Below, piece by piece: positions 25,792 through 36,532 of a stretch of 64,000 nt of DNA. Within the stretch, counting starts at the first letter, position 1; each line of letters opens with the position of its first letter. Under the pieces are notes generated by a model, which saw only the letters and a list, made by a program, of their open reading frames with translations, was not told the origin of the DNA and ran no database searches. This DNA comes from Pseudoxanthomonas composti (lineage in GTDB: Bacteria; Pseudomonadota; Gammaproteobacteria; Xanthomonadales; Xanthomonadaceae): assembly GCF_004122095.1 (NCBI RefSeq), contig NZ_SAWZ01000004.1, forward strand, positions 62,001 through 126,000, read 5' to 3'. The translations under genes and the position numbers were made by a program.

Positions 25792-25857
25792 TGGGAGCGG
25801 CTTCAGCCGCGAAGGGGCTTTACCGGGAAGGCTCCTTCGCGGTTGAAGCCGCTCCCA
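25792..25857. repeat. REP-like palindrome
   Basis: A 24-bp left arm beginning TGGGAGCGGCTTCAGCCGCG (25792-25815) and its complement (25834-25857, one mismatch) form a large hairpin with an 18-nt loop. It lies between the convergent lipoprotein and topoisomerase genes, a typical REP location, and is nearly identical to the element at 44927-44994. The rest of the gap 25644-25940 holds no supported gene. Confidence 0.75.
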
Positions 25858-25940
25858 CATTGCAACGGGCAGTTGCCCTCCCGACTTAGGGTTGGAAGCA
25901 AACTGCTCGAGGTGCTTTTAAGCCGAGCGAAGCGCGCACC

Positions 25941-27014
25941 TCAGCGCTGCCTGGCCACCATGCGGTGCCGACGCGCCAGGAACTTCAGCGCCGCCTGTTC
26001 CCACTGGCGCTCGCCGCGGACGTTGGCCGTGGCGCGCTGCAGGCTGCCATCGCGCCAGCCGCTGAACACCGCCGGGTCGATGTAGGCCTTGCGGCACACC
26101 GCCATGGTGTTGCCCAGCGCCTTGGCGACATCGCGGATGACCTCGTTCTGCGCGCGCACCAGCGCCCGCTCGCTGGCAGGCTCCGGCAGGGGCGTCTGCG
26201 CCAGCCGGTGGAACGCCGCCAGGGTGCCGCCCCAGGTGCGGAAGTCCTTGGCGGTGAAGTCCTCGCCCATCGCCTCGCGCAGGTAGGCGTTGACCGCCCC
26301 GGAGTCCACCGGCTGCAGGGTGCCGTCGTCGTCGTGGTACTGGAACAGGGACTGTCCGGGCAGCTGCTGCACCGCGCGGATCAGCTTGACCAGGCGCTTG
26401 TCGTCGATGCCGATGTCGTGCTCCAGCCCGCCCTTGCCGCGGAACTTCAGGCGCACCCGGTCCCGCGCGAAGGCCACGTGCCGGTTGCGCAGCGTGGTCA
26501 GACCGAAGGAGCGGTTGTCGCGCGCATAACTGGCATTGCCCACGCGCACCAGGGTCTCGGCCATCACCGCCACCACGATCGCCAGCACCTTCTCGCGCGG
26601 GAAGCCGCGCAGCGCCAGGTCCTTGCGCATGCGCCGGCGCAGCCGCGGCAGCAGCCGTCCGAACTCCACCACGCGGTCGTACTTGCCATCACCGCGCACG
26701 CTTTCCCATTCGGCGTGGTAGCGGTACTGCTTGCGCTTGCGCGCATCGCGCCCGGTGGCCTGCAGGTGGCCCTTGACGTGCTTGCAGATCCACACGTCGG
26801 TGTAGGCAGGCGGGATGGCCAGCGCGCGGATACGCGCCAGCGTGGCGGCATCGCGCACCGCCTCGCCGCTGGGCAGGCAGTAGCCGAAGCCGCGCCCGTG
26901 GCGGCGCCGGCGGATACCCGGGTCGGTGTCGCACACATAGATCAGCCCGGCTTCCAGCGCCGCGCGCGCGGCCAAGCTGGGGGCGATGTCGTTGTCGTCG
27001 GATGCGCTTGCCAT
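25941..27014 (-). CDS. DNA topoisomerase IB (poxvirus-type)
   Basis: 357 residues. It relaxes supercoils of either sign by a 3'-phosphotyrosyl nick. The nucleophile Tyr311 lies in NTMAVCRKAYIDPAVF. Other catalytic residues fit LKFRGKGG (Arg and Lys) and DFRTWGGT (Arg) with the usual order. The N-terminal domain (DTDPGIRRRRHGRGFGYC, IPPAYTDVWIC, GHLQATGRDARKRKQYRYH) is the bacterial/poxvirus type IB DNA-binding domain. Length and order are normal for bacterial members, which are accessory to the essential topoisomerases. It reads alone, convergent with the small lipoproteins. Confidence 0.93.
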   Translation of the reverse strand: MASASDDNDIAPSLAARAALEAGLIYVCDTDPGIRRRRHGRGFGYCLPSGEAVRDAATLARIRALAIPPAYTDVWICKHVKGHLQATGRDARKRKQYRYHAEWESVRGDGKYDRVVEFGRLLPRLRRRMRKDLALRGFPREKVLAIVVAVMAETLVRVGNASYARDNRSFGLTTLRNRHVAFARDRVRLKFRGKGGLEHDIGIDDKRLVKLIRAVQQLPGQSLFQYHDDDGTLQPVDSGAVNAYLREAMGEDFTAKDFRTWGGTLAAFHRLAQTPLPEPASERALVRAQNEVIRDVAKALGNTMAVCRKAYIDPAVFSGWRDGSLQRATANVRGERQWEQAALKFLARRHRMVARQR

Positions 27015-27143
27015 GGCGCCAGCATGTCCTCGGCCCCGATGAAGCAGGCGTCAATCCATGCGCGGGGATTGCGTTTAACGCAAGTCGAATGCATGTTCCT
27101 CCATGCTTCCTTCACACCCGCGCCATCGACGACCGGATCCCGC

Positions 27144-27521
27144 ATGCTGCAACGCCTCCTGCCGACCGCCCTGCTCACGCTCGCCCTGGCCGCCTGCAGC
27201 ACGCCGCCGCCGGACGAACAGGAGCAGGCCGCGGCCGCCTCGGAACAGCGTGCCGAGGATGCCGCAAGGCCGGCCAGTGAAGGCGAAACCGCCACCGCCG
27301 CGCCGCCCACCGACGCCGGCGCCTGCGACGACGTGCAGGCGCAGTGGCTGGTCGGCAAGGCCCCGGCCGACGCCGACCTGCAGCAGGCGCAGAAGGATGC
27401 CGGCGCCAGCACCGTGCGCATGCTCAAACCGGGGCAGGTGGTCACCATGGAATTCCGCGCCGATCGCCTGAATGCGGAAGTGGACGAAAAGGGCGTGGTC
27501 AGCGCCGTGCGCTGCGGCTGA
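27144..27521 (+). CDS. I78 family peptidase inhibitor lipoprotein
   Basis: 125 residues. MLQRLLPTALLTLALAACST is a lipoprotein signal (lipobox LAAC). An Ala/Glu-rich linker runs to about residue 65. The I78 domain then shows the full pattern: CDDVQAQWLVGK, QAQKDAGASTVRMLKPGQ, and VVTMEFRADRLNAEVDEKG ending VRCG. I78 proteins block serine proteases with a reactive loop held by the two cysteines, and a periplasmic or outer-membrane protective role is inferred. It is divergent from topoisomerase IB and is the clearest of the three related genes nearby. Confidence 0.85.
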   Translation: MLQRLLPTALLTLALAACSTPPPDEQEQAAAASEQRAEDAARPASEGETATAAPPTDAGACDDVQAQWLVGKAPADADLQQAQKDAGASTVRMLKPGQVVTMEFRADRLNAEVDEKGVVSAVRCG

Positions 27522-27540
27522 GTCGCCACGGTTTCTTTGC

Positions 27541-27560
27541 GTTTCGGTTGCAGCCGAAAC
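27541..27560 (+). other. Hairpin downstream of the I78 gene
   Basis: GTTTCGG-TTGCAG-CCGAAAC, 19 nt past the stop. There is no U-tract, so it is a weak terminator candidate. The rest of the gap to gltB (27730) shows no clear regulatory element. Confidence 0.3.
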
Positions 27561-27730
27561 GCCTTCAAACACCGGTTTGGCGGTTGCCCCTGAAACCGTC
27601 GAAACCCTTGCGCCACGCGTGTTGCGACACCGCAATAACTGTGGTCTGATCCCAGCACCGGTGATGCTTACGTGAGCGCCGCTTCGGCAGGTGCGGCATC
27701 GTCGTCTCTCAAGTTCACAAGGTAGCTCCC

Positions 27731-30700
27731 ATGGCCCCCCGCACTCGCCAAGGGCTGTACGACCCCAACGACGAACGCGATGCATGCGGCTTCGGCATGG
27801 TCGCGCAGCTGGATGACCAGCCCTCGCGTTCCCTGGTCGACACCGCCATTGCCGCGCTCTCGCGCATGACCCACCGCGGTGGCGTGGCCGCCGACGGCCT
27901 GACGGGCGACGGCTGCGGCCTGCTGATCCGCAAACCCGAGCCGTTCCTGCGCGCGCTGGCGCGCGAGGCCGGCATCGAGGTCGGCGCGCGCTTTGCCGCC
28001 GGGCTGGTGTTCCTGCCGCACGATGCGGACCTGGCCGCGCAATGCCGCGCCGAGCTGGAGCAGCAGCTGGTCAAGGCCGGCGCCGCGCCCAAGGGCTGGC
28101 GCACGCCGCCGACCGACGCGCGCGTGTGCGGCCAGCTGGCCAAGGACACGCTGCCGGTGATCGAGCAGCTCTTCGTCGAGGCCGGCCAGGCCCAGGACGA
28201 TGCCGCCTTCACCCTGGCGCTGTTCCTGGCCCGCCGCCGCGCCGAGCAGGCCCTGCGCGCGGTGTCGCCGGACTTCTACGTGGTGACGCTGTCCCCGCAT
28301 GCCATCGGCTACAAGGGCATGGTGCTGCCGGACAAGCTGTCCACCTTCTTCCAGGACCTGCAGCGCAGCGACCTGACCTCCAGCGCGATTGTCTTCCACC
28401 AGCGCTTTTCCACCAACACCCTGCCGCGCTGGCCGCTGGCGCATCCGTTCCGCATGCTCGCCCACAACGGCGAGATCAACACCATCGAGGGCAACCGCCG
28501 CTGGGCGCAGGCGCGCAGCAAGGTGTGGAAGACCCCCAGGTTCGACATCGCCGAACTCGACCCGGTGATCTCCATGCACGGCTCGGATTCGCAGAGCCTG
28601 GACAACATGCTGGAGCTGCTAATCGCCGGCGGCATGGACCTGCTGCAGGCGCTGCGCATCCTGGTGCCGCCAGCGACGCAGTCGCTGGAGTTCAAGGATT
28701 CGGACCTGGCCGCCTTCTACGAGTTCTACGGCCTGAACACCGAGCCGTGGGACGGCCCAGCCGGCATCGTCGCCTGCGATGGCCGCTATGCGGCCTGCAT
28801 GCTCGACCGCAACGGCCTGCGCCCGGCGCGCTGGATGCTGACCTCCGACCGCCATTTCCTGGTCGCCTCCGAAGCCGGCGTGTGGGAACTGCCGGCCGAG
28901 CGCATCACCCGCAAGGGCAAGCTGGGCCCGGGCGAGATGATGGCCATCGACCTAAAGCGCGGCGACCTGCTCGACTCCGACGGCATCGACCGCATCAACC
29001 GCGCGCGTGCGCCGTACAAGCAGTGGCTGCACTCGGGCGTGACCTACCTGCAGACCGAGTTGATCGACCCTTCGCTGGTGGAGGAGCCCTTCGACGAGAA
29101 GACCCTGCGCAGCTACCACAAGCTGTTCCAGCTTAGCACCGAGGAAGTGGAGCAGATCCTGCGCCCGCTGGCCGAGACCGAGCAGGAAGCCACCGGCTCG
29201 ATGGGCGATGACACGCCCATGGCCGTGCTCAGCGCGCAGACGCGTCCGCTGTACGACTACTTCCGCCAGGCCTTCGCGCAGGTCACCAACCCGCCGATCG
29301 ATCCGCTGCGCGAAGACTGCGTCATGTCCCTGTCCACCCAGCTCGGCAAGGAGACCAACATCTTCCACGCCGGCCCGGAGACGGTGAACCACGTCATCCT
29401 CAACTCGCCGGTGCTCAGCCAGCGCAAGCTGCGCCAGTTGCTGAAGATGGACCAGTACGTTAGCCGCAACCGCCTGATCGACCTGTCCTACTCGGTGGAG
29501 GAAGGCCTCAAGGCCGGGATCGAGCGCATCTGCGCGCAGGCCGAGGCCGCCGCGCGCGACGGCATCGTCATGCTGCTGCTGTCCGACCGCTATCCGGTCG
29601 CCGACCGGCCGATGGTGCATGCGCTGCTGGCCACCGGCGCGGTGCATCACCACCTCTCGCGGGTGGGCCTGCGCTGCGACGTCAACCTGATCATCGAGAC
29701 CGGCACGGCGCGCGATCCGCACCACATGGCCTGCCTGATCGGCTTCGGCGCCACGGCGGTGTATCCCTACCTGGCCTACCAGACCCTGTTCGACCTGGGC
29801 CGTCGCGGCATCCTGCAGCTGAAGAAGGGCGGCGAAGTCGCGCAGATCGGCCGCAAGTACCGCAAGGGCATCTACAAAGGCCTGTCCAAGATCATCTCCA
29901 AGATGGGCATTGCCACCATCGCCAGCTACCGCGCCGCGCAGCTGTTCGAGATCGTCGGCCTGGACGATGACGTGGTGGCGCTGTGTTTCCCCGACACCGC
30001 CTCGCGCGTGGGCGGCGTGGGCCTGGCGCGCCTGGATACCGAGGCCCGGCAGCTGACCCGCCGCGCCTGGAACGAGCTGGTCAAGCCGGAAGTGGGCGGG
30101 CTGGTGAAGTACGTCCACGGCGGCGAGTACCACATGTACAACCCGGACGTGGTCATGACCCTGCAGCGCGCCGCGCGCACGGGCGAGATGGCCGATTGGA
30201 ACAAGTACGCCGAGGTGGTCAACCAGCGCCCGGCCTCGACGCTGCGCGACCTGCTGCAGTTGAAGAAGGCGCCGGTGCCCACGCCGATGGACCAGGTGGC
30301 CGAGGCCGGCGACGTGTTGCGCCGGTTCGACACCGCCGCCATCAGCTTGGGCGCGCTCTCGCCCGAGGCGCACGAGGCGCTGGCCATCGCGATGAACCGC
30401 CTGGGCGGGCGCAGCAACTCCGGCGAAGGCGGTGAGGACCCGGCGCGCTACGGCACCGAGAAGCGCTCCAAGATCAAGCAGGTGGCCTCCGGCCGTTTCG
30501 GCGTCACCCCCGAGTACCTGGTCAACGCCGAGGTTCTGCAGATCAAGGTCGCCCAGGGCGCCAAGCCCGGCGAAGGCGGCCAGCTGCCCGGCCACAAGGT
30601 CAACGAGCTGATCGCGCGCCTGCGCTATGCCAAGCCCGGCATCGGCCTGATCAGCCCGCCGCCGCACCACGACATCTATTCGATCGAGGACCTGGCCCAG

Positions 30701-32188
30701 CTGATCTACGACCTCAAGCAGGTCAATCCGACCGCGCTGGTCTCGGTCAAGCTGGTCAGCCATGCCGGCGTTGGCACGATCGCCGCCGGCGTGGTCAAGG
30801 CCGGCGCCGACCTGATCACCATCTCCGGCCATGACGGCGGCACCGGCGCCTCGCCGATCAGCTCCATCCGCTACGCCGGCGTGCCGTGGGAGCTGGGCGT
30901 GGCCGAGGCCCACCACGCCCTGGTGCAGAACCAGCTGCGCGACCGCACCGTGCTGCAGACCGATGGCGGCCTGAAGACCGGCCTGGACGTGGTCAAGGCC
31001 GCGCTGCTGGGCGCGGACAGCTTCGGCTTCGGCACCGGCCCGATGATCGTGCTGGGCTGCAAGTACCTGCGCATCTGCCACCTCAACAACTGCGCCACCG
31101 GCGTTGCCACCCAGGACGAGCGCCTGCGCGCGGAGTACTTCACCGGCCTGCCCGAGCGCGTGGAGAACTACTTCCGCCTGCTCAGCGAGGAAGTGCGCCA
31201 GTGGCTGTCCTACCTGGGCGTGCGCTCGCTGGATGAGATCGTCGGCCGCACCGACCTGCTGGAGCAGGTGCAGGCCGCGCCGCGCGAAGGCGTGCGCGTG
31301 GATCTTTCGCGCCTGCTGGCCGGGGCGCAGCACGACAGCAGCAGCTGCGCGGCCCAGCGCCTGTACGAATCGCCCGACAGTCTGGCCACCCAGCTCGACG
31401 GCCTGCTGGCCGAGCCGATCCGCACCAAGGCCGGCGGCGAGCACCGCTTCCTGATCCACAACACCGACCGCTCCATCGGCACCCGCCTGTCCGGCGCCAT
31501 CGCCCGCACGCACGGCAACACCGGCATGGCCGACGCGCCGCTGCAGCTGCGCTTCCGCGGCACCGCCGGGCAGAGCTTCGGGGCCTTCAACGCCGGCGGC
31601 CTGAACATGGAGCTGGAAGGCGAGGCCAACGACTACGTCGGCAAGGGCATGGCCGGTGGCCGCCTGGTGGTGCGTCCGCCGCGCGGCGCGCGCTTCGAGG
31701 CCCGCAGCACCGCCATCATCGGCAACACCTGCCTGTACGGCGCCACCGGCGGCGAGCTGTTCGCCGCCGGCCGGGCCGGCGAGCGCTTCGGCGTGCGCAA
31801 CTCGGGCGCCCTGGCGGTGATCGAAGGGGCCGGCGACCACTGTTGCGAGTACATGACCGACGGCGTGGTGATGGTGCTGGGCCGCACCGGACTGAACTTC
31901 GGCGCCGGCTTCACCGGCGGGCTGGCCTACGTGCTGGACATGGACCGCGACTTCGTGGACCGCTACAACCACGAGCTGATCGACATCCATCGCATCAGCG
32001 CAGAAGGCTTCGAGAACTACCGCCAGCACATCCACATGCTGATCCAGCGCCACCGGGAACTCACCGGCAGCATCTGGGCCCAGCAGATCCTGGACGAGTT
32101 CCGCGACTACATCGGCAAGTTCTGGCTGGTGAAGCCGAAGGCGGCCAGCATCGAGTCGCTGACCGATGCGCTACGGCGCGCCGCGTGA
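27731..32188 (+). CDS. gltB: Glutamate synthase, large (alpha) subunit
   Basis: 1485 residues. GltB uses glutamine amide nitrogen to aminate 2-oxoglutarate, giving two glutamates, with electrons from GltD. The N-terminal type II glutaminase begins after a short propeptide at Cys19 (ERDACGFGMV). A central domain, the FMN-binding synthase domain (about 830-1200; SRVGGVGLARLDT, SISSIRYAG-type GGTGASPISS) and a C-terminal GXGXG helix (about 1250-1470) follow in order. The 3Fe-4S cysteines are C-x5-C-x4-C in CKYLRICHLNNCATG. Length and order are normal. gltD starts 146 bp later with a large inverted repeat between. Confidence 0.97.
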   Translation: MAPRTRQGLYDPNDERDACGFGMVAQLDDQPSRSLVDTAIAALSRMTHRGGVAADGLTGDGCGLLIRKPEPFLRALAREAGIEVGARFAAGLVFLPHDADLAAQCRAELEQQLVKAGAAPKGWRTPPTDARVCGQLAKDTLPVIEQLFVEAGQAQDDAAFTLALFLARRRAEQALRAVSPDFYVVTLSPHAIGYKGMVLPDKLSTFFQDLQRSDLTSSAIVFHQRFSTNTLPRWPLAHPFRMLAHNGEINTIEGNRRWAQARSKVWKTPRFDIAELDPVISMHGSDSQSLDNMLELLIAGGMDLLQALRILVPPATQSLEFKDSDLAAFYEFYGLNTEPWDGPAGIVACDGRYAACMLDRNGLRPARWMLTSDRHFLVASEAGVWELPAERITRKGKLGPGEMMAIDLKRGDLLDSDGIDRINRARAPYKQWLHSGVTYLQTELIDPSLVEEPFDEKTLRSYHKLFQLSTEEVEQILRPLAETEQEATGSMGDDTPMAVLSAQTRPLYDYFRQAFAQVTNPPIDPLREDCVMSLSTQLGKETNIFHAGPETVNHVILNSPVLSQRKLRQLLKMDQYVSRNRLIDLSYSVEEGLKAGIERICAQAEAAARDGIVMLLLSDRYPVADRPMVHALLATGAVHHHLSRVGLRCDVNLIIETGTARDPHHMACLIGFGATAVYPYLAYQTLFDLGRRGILQLKKGGEVAQIGRKYRKGIYKGLSKIISKMGIATIASYRAAQLFEIVGLDDDVVALCFPDTASRVGGVGLARLDTEARQLTRRAWNELVKPEVGGLVKYVHGGEYHMYNPDVVMTLQRAARTGEMADWNKYAEVVNQRPASTLRDLLQLKKAPVPTPMDQVAEAGDVLRRFDTAAISLGALSPEAHEALAIAMNRLGGRSNSGEGGEDPARYGTEKRSKIKQVASGRFGVTPEYLVNAEVLQIKVAQGAKPGEGGQLPGHKVNELIARLRYAKPGIGLISPPPHHDIYSIEDLAQLIYDLKQVNPTALVSVKLVSHAGVGTIAAGVVKAGADLITISGHDGGTGASPISSIRYAGVPWELGVAEAHHALVQNQLRDRTVLQTDGGLKTGLDVVKAALLGADSFGFGTGPMIVLGCKYLRICHLNNCATGVATQDERLRAEYFTGLPERVENYFRLLSEEVRQWLSYLGVRSLDEIVGRTDLLEQVQAAPREGVRVDLSRLLAGAQHDSSSCAAQRLYESPDSLATQLDGLLAEPIRTKAGGEHRFLIHNTDRSIGTRLSGAIARTHGNTGMADAPLQLRFRGTAGQSFGAFNAGGLNMELEGEANDYVGKGMAGGRLVVRPPRGARFEARSTAIIGNTCLYGATGGELFAAGRAGERFGVRNSGALAVIEGAGDHCCEYMTDGVVMVLGRTGLNFGAGFTGGLAYVLDMDRDFVDRYNHELIDIHRISAEGFENYRQHIHMLIQRHRELTGSIWAQQILDEFRDYIGKFWLVKPKAASIESLTDALRRAA

Positions 32189-32206
32189 CGGCGAGGAGTA
32201 AGTGAT

Positions 32207-33801
<1,595 letters not shown>

Positions 33802-33847
33802 GCTAGCGCATGGCGAGCTCTTGCGACGGGCGTCACGGTTAGCGTGT

Positions 33848-33875
33848 TATAAATCTTGCTGGCCTCTCAGAGGCC
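33848..33875 (+). promoter_or_regulatory. TATAAAT with downstream palindrome before the first acyltransferase
   Basis: TATAAAT at 33848-33854 is a good -10-like sequence, though no -35 at 16-18 nt was convincing. GGCCTCT-C-AGAGGCC at 33861-33875 is a perfect dyad in the early transcribed region. Both lie upstream of the acyltransferase gene at 33943. Confidence 0.35.
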
Positions 33876-33942
33876 GGTAAGCCGGGGTGTTGTTGAACAC
33901 GCTTCAGGGGGAAGCGGTGCATCCGGGCAACGGAGATGCCAC

Positions 33943-35040
33943 GTGCAGCCTGTGCAACGCCCAAGCGCTCCGCGCCAAGCCTGGATCGATGTCCTGCGTG
34001 GCGCGAGCGTGTTGCTGGTCGTGTTGGCCCATGCCCATCATTTCGCCGTCAGCGCGGAGGGCGCCAGTGCCGCCTCGGCCCTAAGCCCGCTGTTGATCCA
34101 GGCCGTGGGCACGATCAACAAACTGTTCGCGCCGCTGCGCATGGAGTTGATGTTCCTGCTTTCGGGCCTGTTCGTGGCCCATGGTCTGACCAAGGGGCCG
34201 GCGCGCTACCTGTCCGGGAAGTTCCGGAACGTGCTGTATCCATTCTTGCTGTGGTGCCTGGTCAATTTTGTCGTGCGCGAGGGCGGCTCGGCCGTAATCA
34301 AGGGCGAACCGGTTGCCTGGCAGACCTTGATCGACCTGCTGGCTGGTATCGCGGCCCCGACCTGGTTCCTCTTCGACCTGTTCCTGTTCTTTCTCTTGAT
34401 CCCGCTGCTGCGGCGCTATCCGGCGTGGATGGTGATCGCCGCAACAGTGGCGATGTCGGTGATTCTGGATGGCGCCGGTTGGTCGCACTACGGAGAGATG
34501 GCGTACTACTTCGCCTACTTCGTCGCGGGCGATCTCATTGCCCGCCGTGGCTGGAACCCGGCCACGCGCTGGGGCGGCGTCGGCGTGATTGCCTCCGCGC
34601 TCTGTCTGGGTGTGCTGGGCGTGGTGGCCCTGACCACCAGCTTGAGCAAGACCTGGTGGGGCTACCTGCCCCTGGTGCTGGCGAGCCTGCCGGCCATCGT
34701 TGCCCTGGCGATGCTTGCGGCCCGCAGCCCGCTGTCGGCGCCGCTGGCCTACGTGGGGCGCAATTCCGTCGTGTTCTATCTGGTGCACTTCACGCTGTTC
34801 ATCGTCTTGACCTTCCTTGCCTCGCGCCTGATCCATGACGATGTGGTGCTGTTCTTCGTACTGCTCGCCGCCGGCATCGCGCTGCCTGCCGCGCTCAGCT
34901 GGGCGCGAGCGCAACCGTCGATGCGCATGCTGGACCTGCTGTTTTGCCTGCCGCCGTCGAAACGCACGACCGCCATGGTGCCCGCGCGCGAACGGGTCGC
35001 CTTCGAAGCTGGCCTGGCCGAAGCCGAACGCACCGGGTAA
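33943..35040 (+). CDS. Acyltransferase 3/OpgC-type membrane acyltransferase (copy 1)
   Basis: 365 residues. It starts at GTG 33943 (VQPVQRPSAPRQAWIDVLRG) because that codon follows a purine-rich ACGGAG and gives the usual short cytoplasmic N-terminus. About ten hydrophobic helices follow, with the family's first helix WIDVLRGASVLLVVLAHAHH (His-containing), MELMFLLSGLFVA and FYLVHFTLFI. Family members O-acetylate or O-succinylate polysaccharides, glucans or peptidoglycan. The next gene is a paralogue, and the shared MELMFLLSG and GRNS.VFYLVHF segments show tandem duplication. Which glycan is modified is unknown. Confidence 0.83.
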   Translation: MQPVQRPSAPRQAWIDVLRGASVLLVVLAHAHHFAVSAEGASAASALSPLLIQAVGTINKLFAPLRMELMFLLSGLFVAHGLTKGPARYLSGKFRNVLYPFLLWCLVNFVVREGGSAVIKGEPVAWQTLIDLLAGIAAPTWFLFDLFLFFLLIPLLRRYPAWMVIAATVAMSVILDGAGWSHYGEMAYYFAYFVAGDLIARRGWNPATRWGGVGVIASALCLGVLGVVALTTSLSKTWWGYLPLVLASLPAIVALAMLAARSPLSAPLAYVGRNSVVFYLVHFTLFIVLTFLASRLIHDDVVLFFVLLAAGIALPAALSWARAQPSMRMLDLLFCLPPSKRTTAMVPARERVAFEAGLAEAERTG

Positions 35041-35139
35041 TTCCGCATTGCGCTGCCGACGGCCCGGGCCCCTTCCAAGATTTCGCGCCTGATCGCACCC
35101 GGTTTGGCATGTGCAGGCTGCGTGAAATCACGCGTTATC

Positions 35140-35155
35140 TGTGATACGTTTCACA
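35140..35155. promoter_or_regulatory. Perfect CRP/Clp-type binding site
   Basis: TGTGATACGTTTCACA matches TGTGA-N6-TCACA with both half-sites perfect. It lies 88 nt upstream of the second acyltransferase start. In Xanthomonas the CRP homologue Clp binds such sites and controls exopolysaccharide and enzyme genes. A second smaller dyad, GTGAAATCAC, is just upstream at about 35122-35131. Confidence 0.7.
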
Positions 35156-35242
35156 CTCGACTCAGCAATCTGTGGCCTGGTACCAGCGCGCGCATGACGC
35201 ACGAAGCCAGTCGGTGAGCGAGCGCTTCAACAGGGGACATGG

Positions 35243-36304
35243 ATGAGCAGCGTCAACAAGGCCGCCGCGGGCGGGCGTGCCAATTGGATCGACTGGCTTC
35301 GCGGCATGAGCGTGCTGATGGTCGTCTTGTTGCACGCACACCAGTTCGCATTCCTGGCCTACCCCGAGGTCGGAGCCGGGCTTCCGACGACCCAAGGTGC
35401 GTTCGCGCGCTTGGTCCATGCACTGAATGTCGCCGTCGCCCCGCTGCGGATGGAGCTGATGTTCCTTCTCTCGGGCATGTTCGTGGCCAGTGGCCTGCGC
35501 AAGGGTCTGCGCACCTACTTGCGCGGCAAGGCCGAGCGATTGCTGTATCCCTTCATCCTGTGGTCCGTGCTGATTTTCGTGCTGCGCGAGGCCGGCTCGG
35601 TCCTCGCCAAGGGCGAGCCCATCGCATGGCGAGGCATGATGGACATCGCGCTTGGCAACACCGCGCTGACCTGGTTCCTCTACGACCTGACGCTGTATTT
35701 CGTGGCGGCCCCCTTGCTGGAACGCCTGTCCCCGCTGCTGGTTGGTGCCTGCGCATTGGTCATCTCGCAGCTGCTGCTCGAGGTGCCGGGTCGCAGCTCG
35801 GACTTCTTCTACTACTTCATCTTCTTCCACGTCGGAAGTCGGTACACCGATTTCCTGGGAGCGCTTGCCTCGCACGCTGGACGTGCGTGGCTGCTGGTGT
35901 CTTCGCTGGCGTGCTGCGCGCTGGTCGGCTGCGCGTTTCGCTTTCACTATTCGAGTACATGGCACGGTTACCTGCCGCTGGTCCTGCTCAGCATGCCGCT
36001 GCTGTTCCGCCTTGCCACGCAGGCCTGCCTGCACCGGAAGAGCTCGGACCTGATCTGCTTCGTCGGTCGAAACTCCATCGTGTTCTACCTGGTGCATTTC
36101 CCGCTTTACGTCGTGCTGGGCTACCTGCTGCGCAGGCTGGGACAGGATGGCGATCTCATGTTCCTGATGCTGCTGATGATCGGCGTGTGCGTGCCCTGGA
36201 CGATCGCCTGGCTGCGCCAACGGCCGCAGATGGCCTGGTTGGAGGTGCTGTTCACTGCCCAGGCCTGGCCCACGTTGCGTCGACCCAGGCAGGTCAGCGC
36301 CTGA
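35243..36304 (+). CDS. Acyltransferase 3/OpgC-type membrane acyltransferase (copy 2)
   Basis: 353 residues, paralogous to the gene at 33943. It starts MSSVNKAAAGGRANWIDWLRG with no in-frame start upstream that fits. It shares WIDWLRGMSVLMVVLLHAH, PLRMELMFLLSGMFVASGLRK and SDLICFVGRNSIVFYLVHF with copy 1. About ten hydrophobic helices are seen. Its start is 202 bp after copy 1's stop, and it has its own CRP/Clp-type site. Probably it acylates a periplasmic glucan or exopolysaccharide. The two copies may act on different substrates; nothing in the sequence tells which. Confidence 0.83.
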   Translation: MSSVNKAAAGGRANWIDWLRGMSVLMVVLLHAHQFAFLAYPEVGAGLPTTQGAFARLVHALNVAVAPLRMELMFLLSGMFVASGLRKGLRTYLRGKAERLLYPFILWSVLIFVLREAGSVLAKGEPIAWRGMMDIALGNTALTWFLYDLTLYFVAAPLLERLSPLLVGACALVISQLLLEVPGRSSDFFYYFIFFHVGSRYTDFLGALASHAGRAWLLVSSLACCALVGCAFRFHYSSTWHGYLPLVLLSMPLLFRLATQACLHRKSSDLICFVGRNSIVFYLVHFPLYVVLGYLLRRLGQDGDLMFLMLLMIGVCVPWTIAWLRQRPQMAWLEVLFTAQAWPTLRRPRQVSA

Positions 36305-36532
36305 GCACGCACTCCGATTCGCTGCTCGCAAGCGGGTTACCGCGCCGAACGGCGGGGAGCGGTCGCAAGTGCGCTGCGGGATCGCCGTTGCGGTGCGCGC
36401 CGTGTTTTGGCAGAGCGCGCCACTTGGTCCGTAGCGGCACAGGCTTCGCGCGAGCTGGTCGCAGTTGAAACCGGATTCGGCGAAGCTGAACACAGTCGAT
36501 AAGCTAACGATTCCCCACGCGAGCGGTTCACC

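Noticed and set aside
25792-25857. Strong intrinsic terminator
   Set aside because: The hairpin lacks a U-tract and matches a dispersed palindrome family, so it was listed as a repeat.
28952-32053. A 1033-codon minus-strand frame inside gltB
   Set aside because: It is antisense to a clear glutamate synthase gene and its translation is Gly/Val/Gln-rich without motifs.
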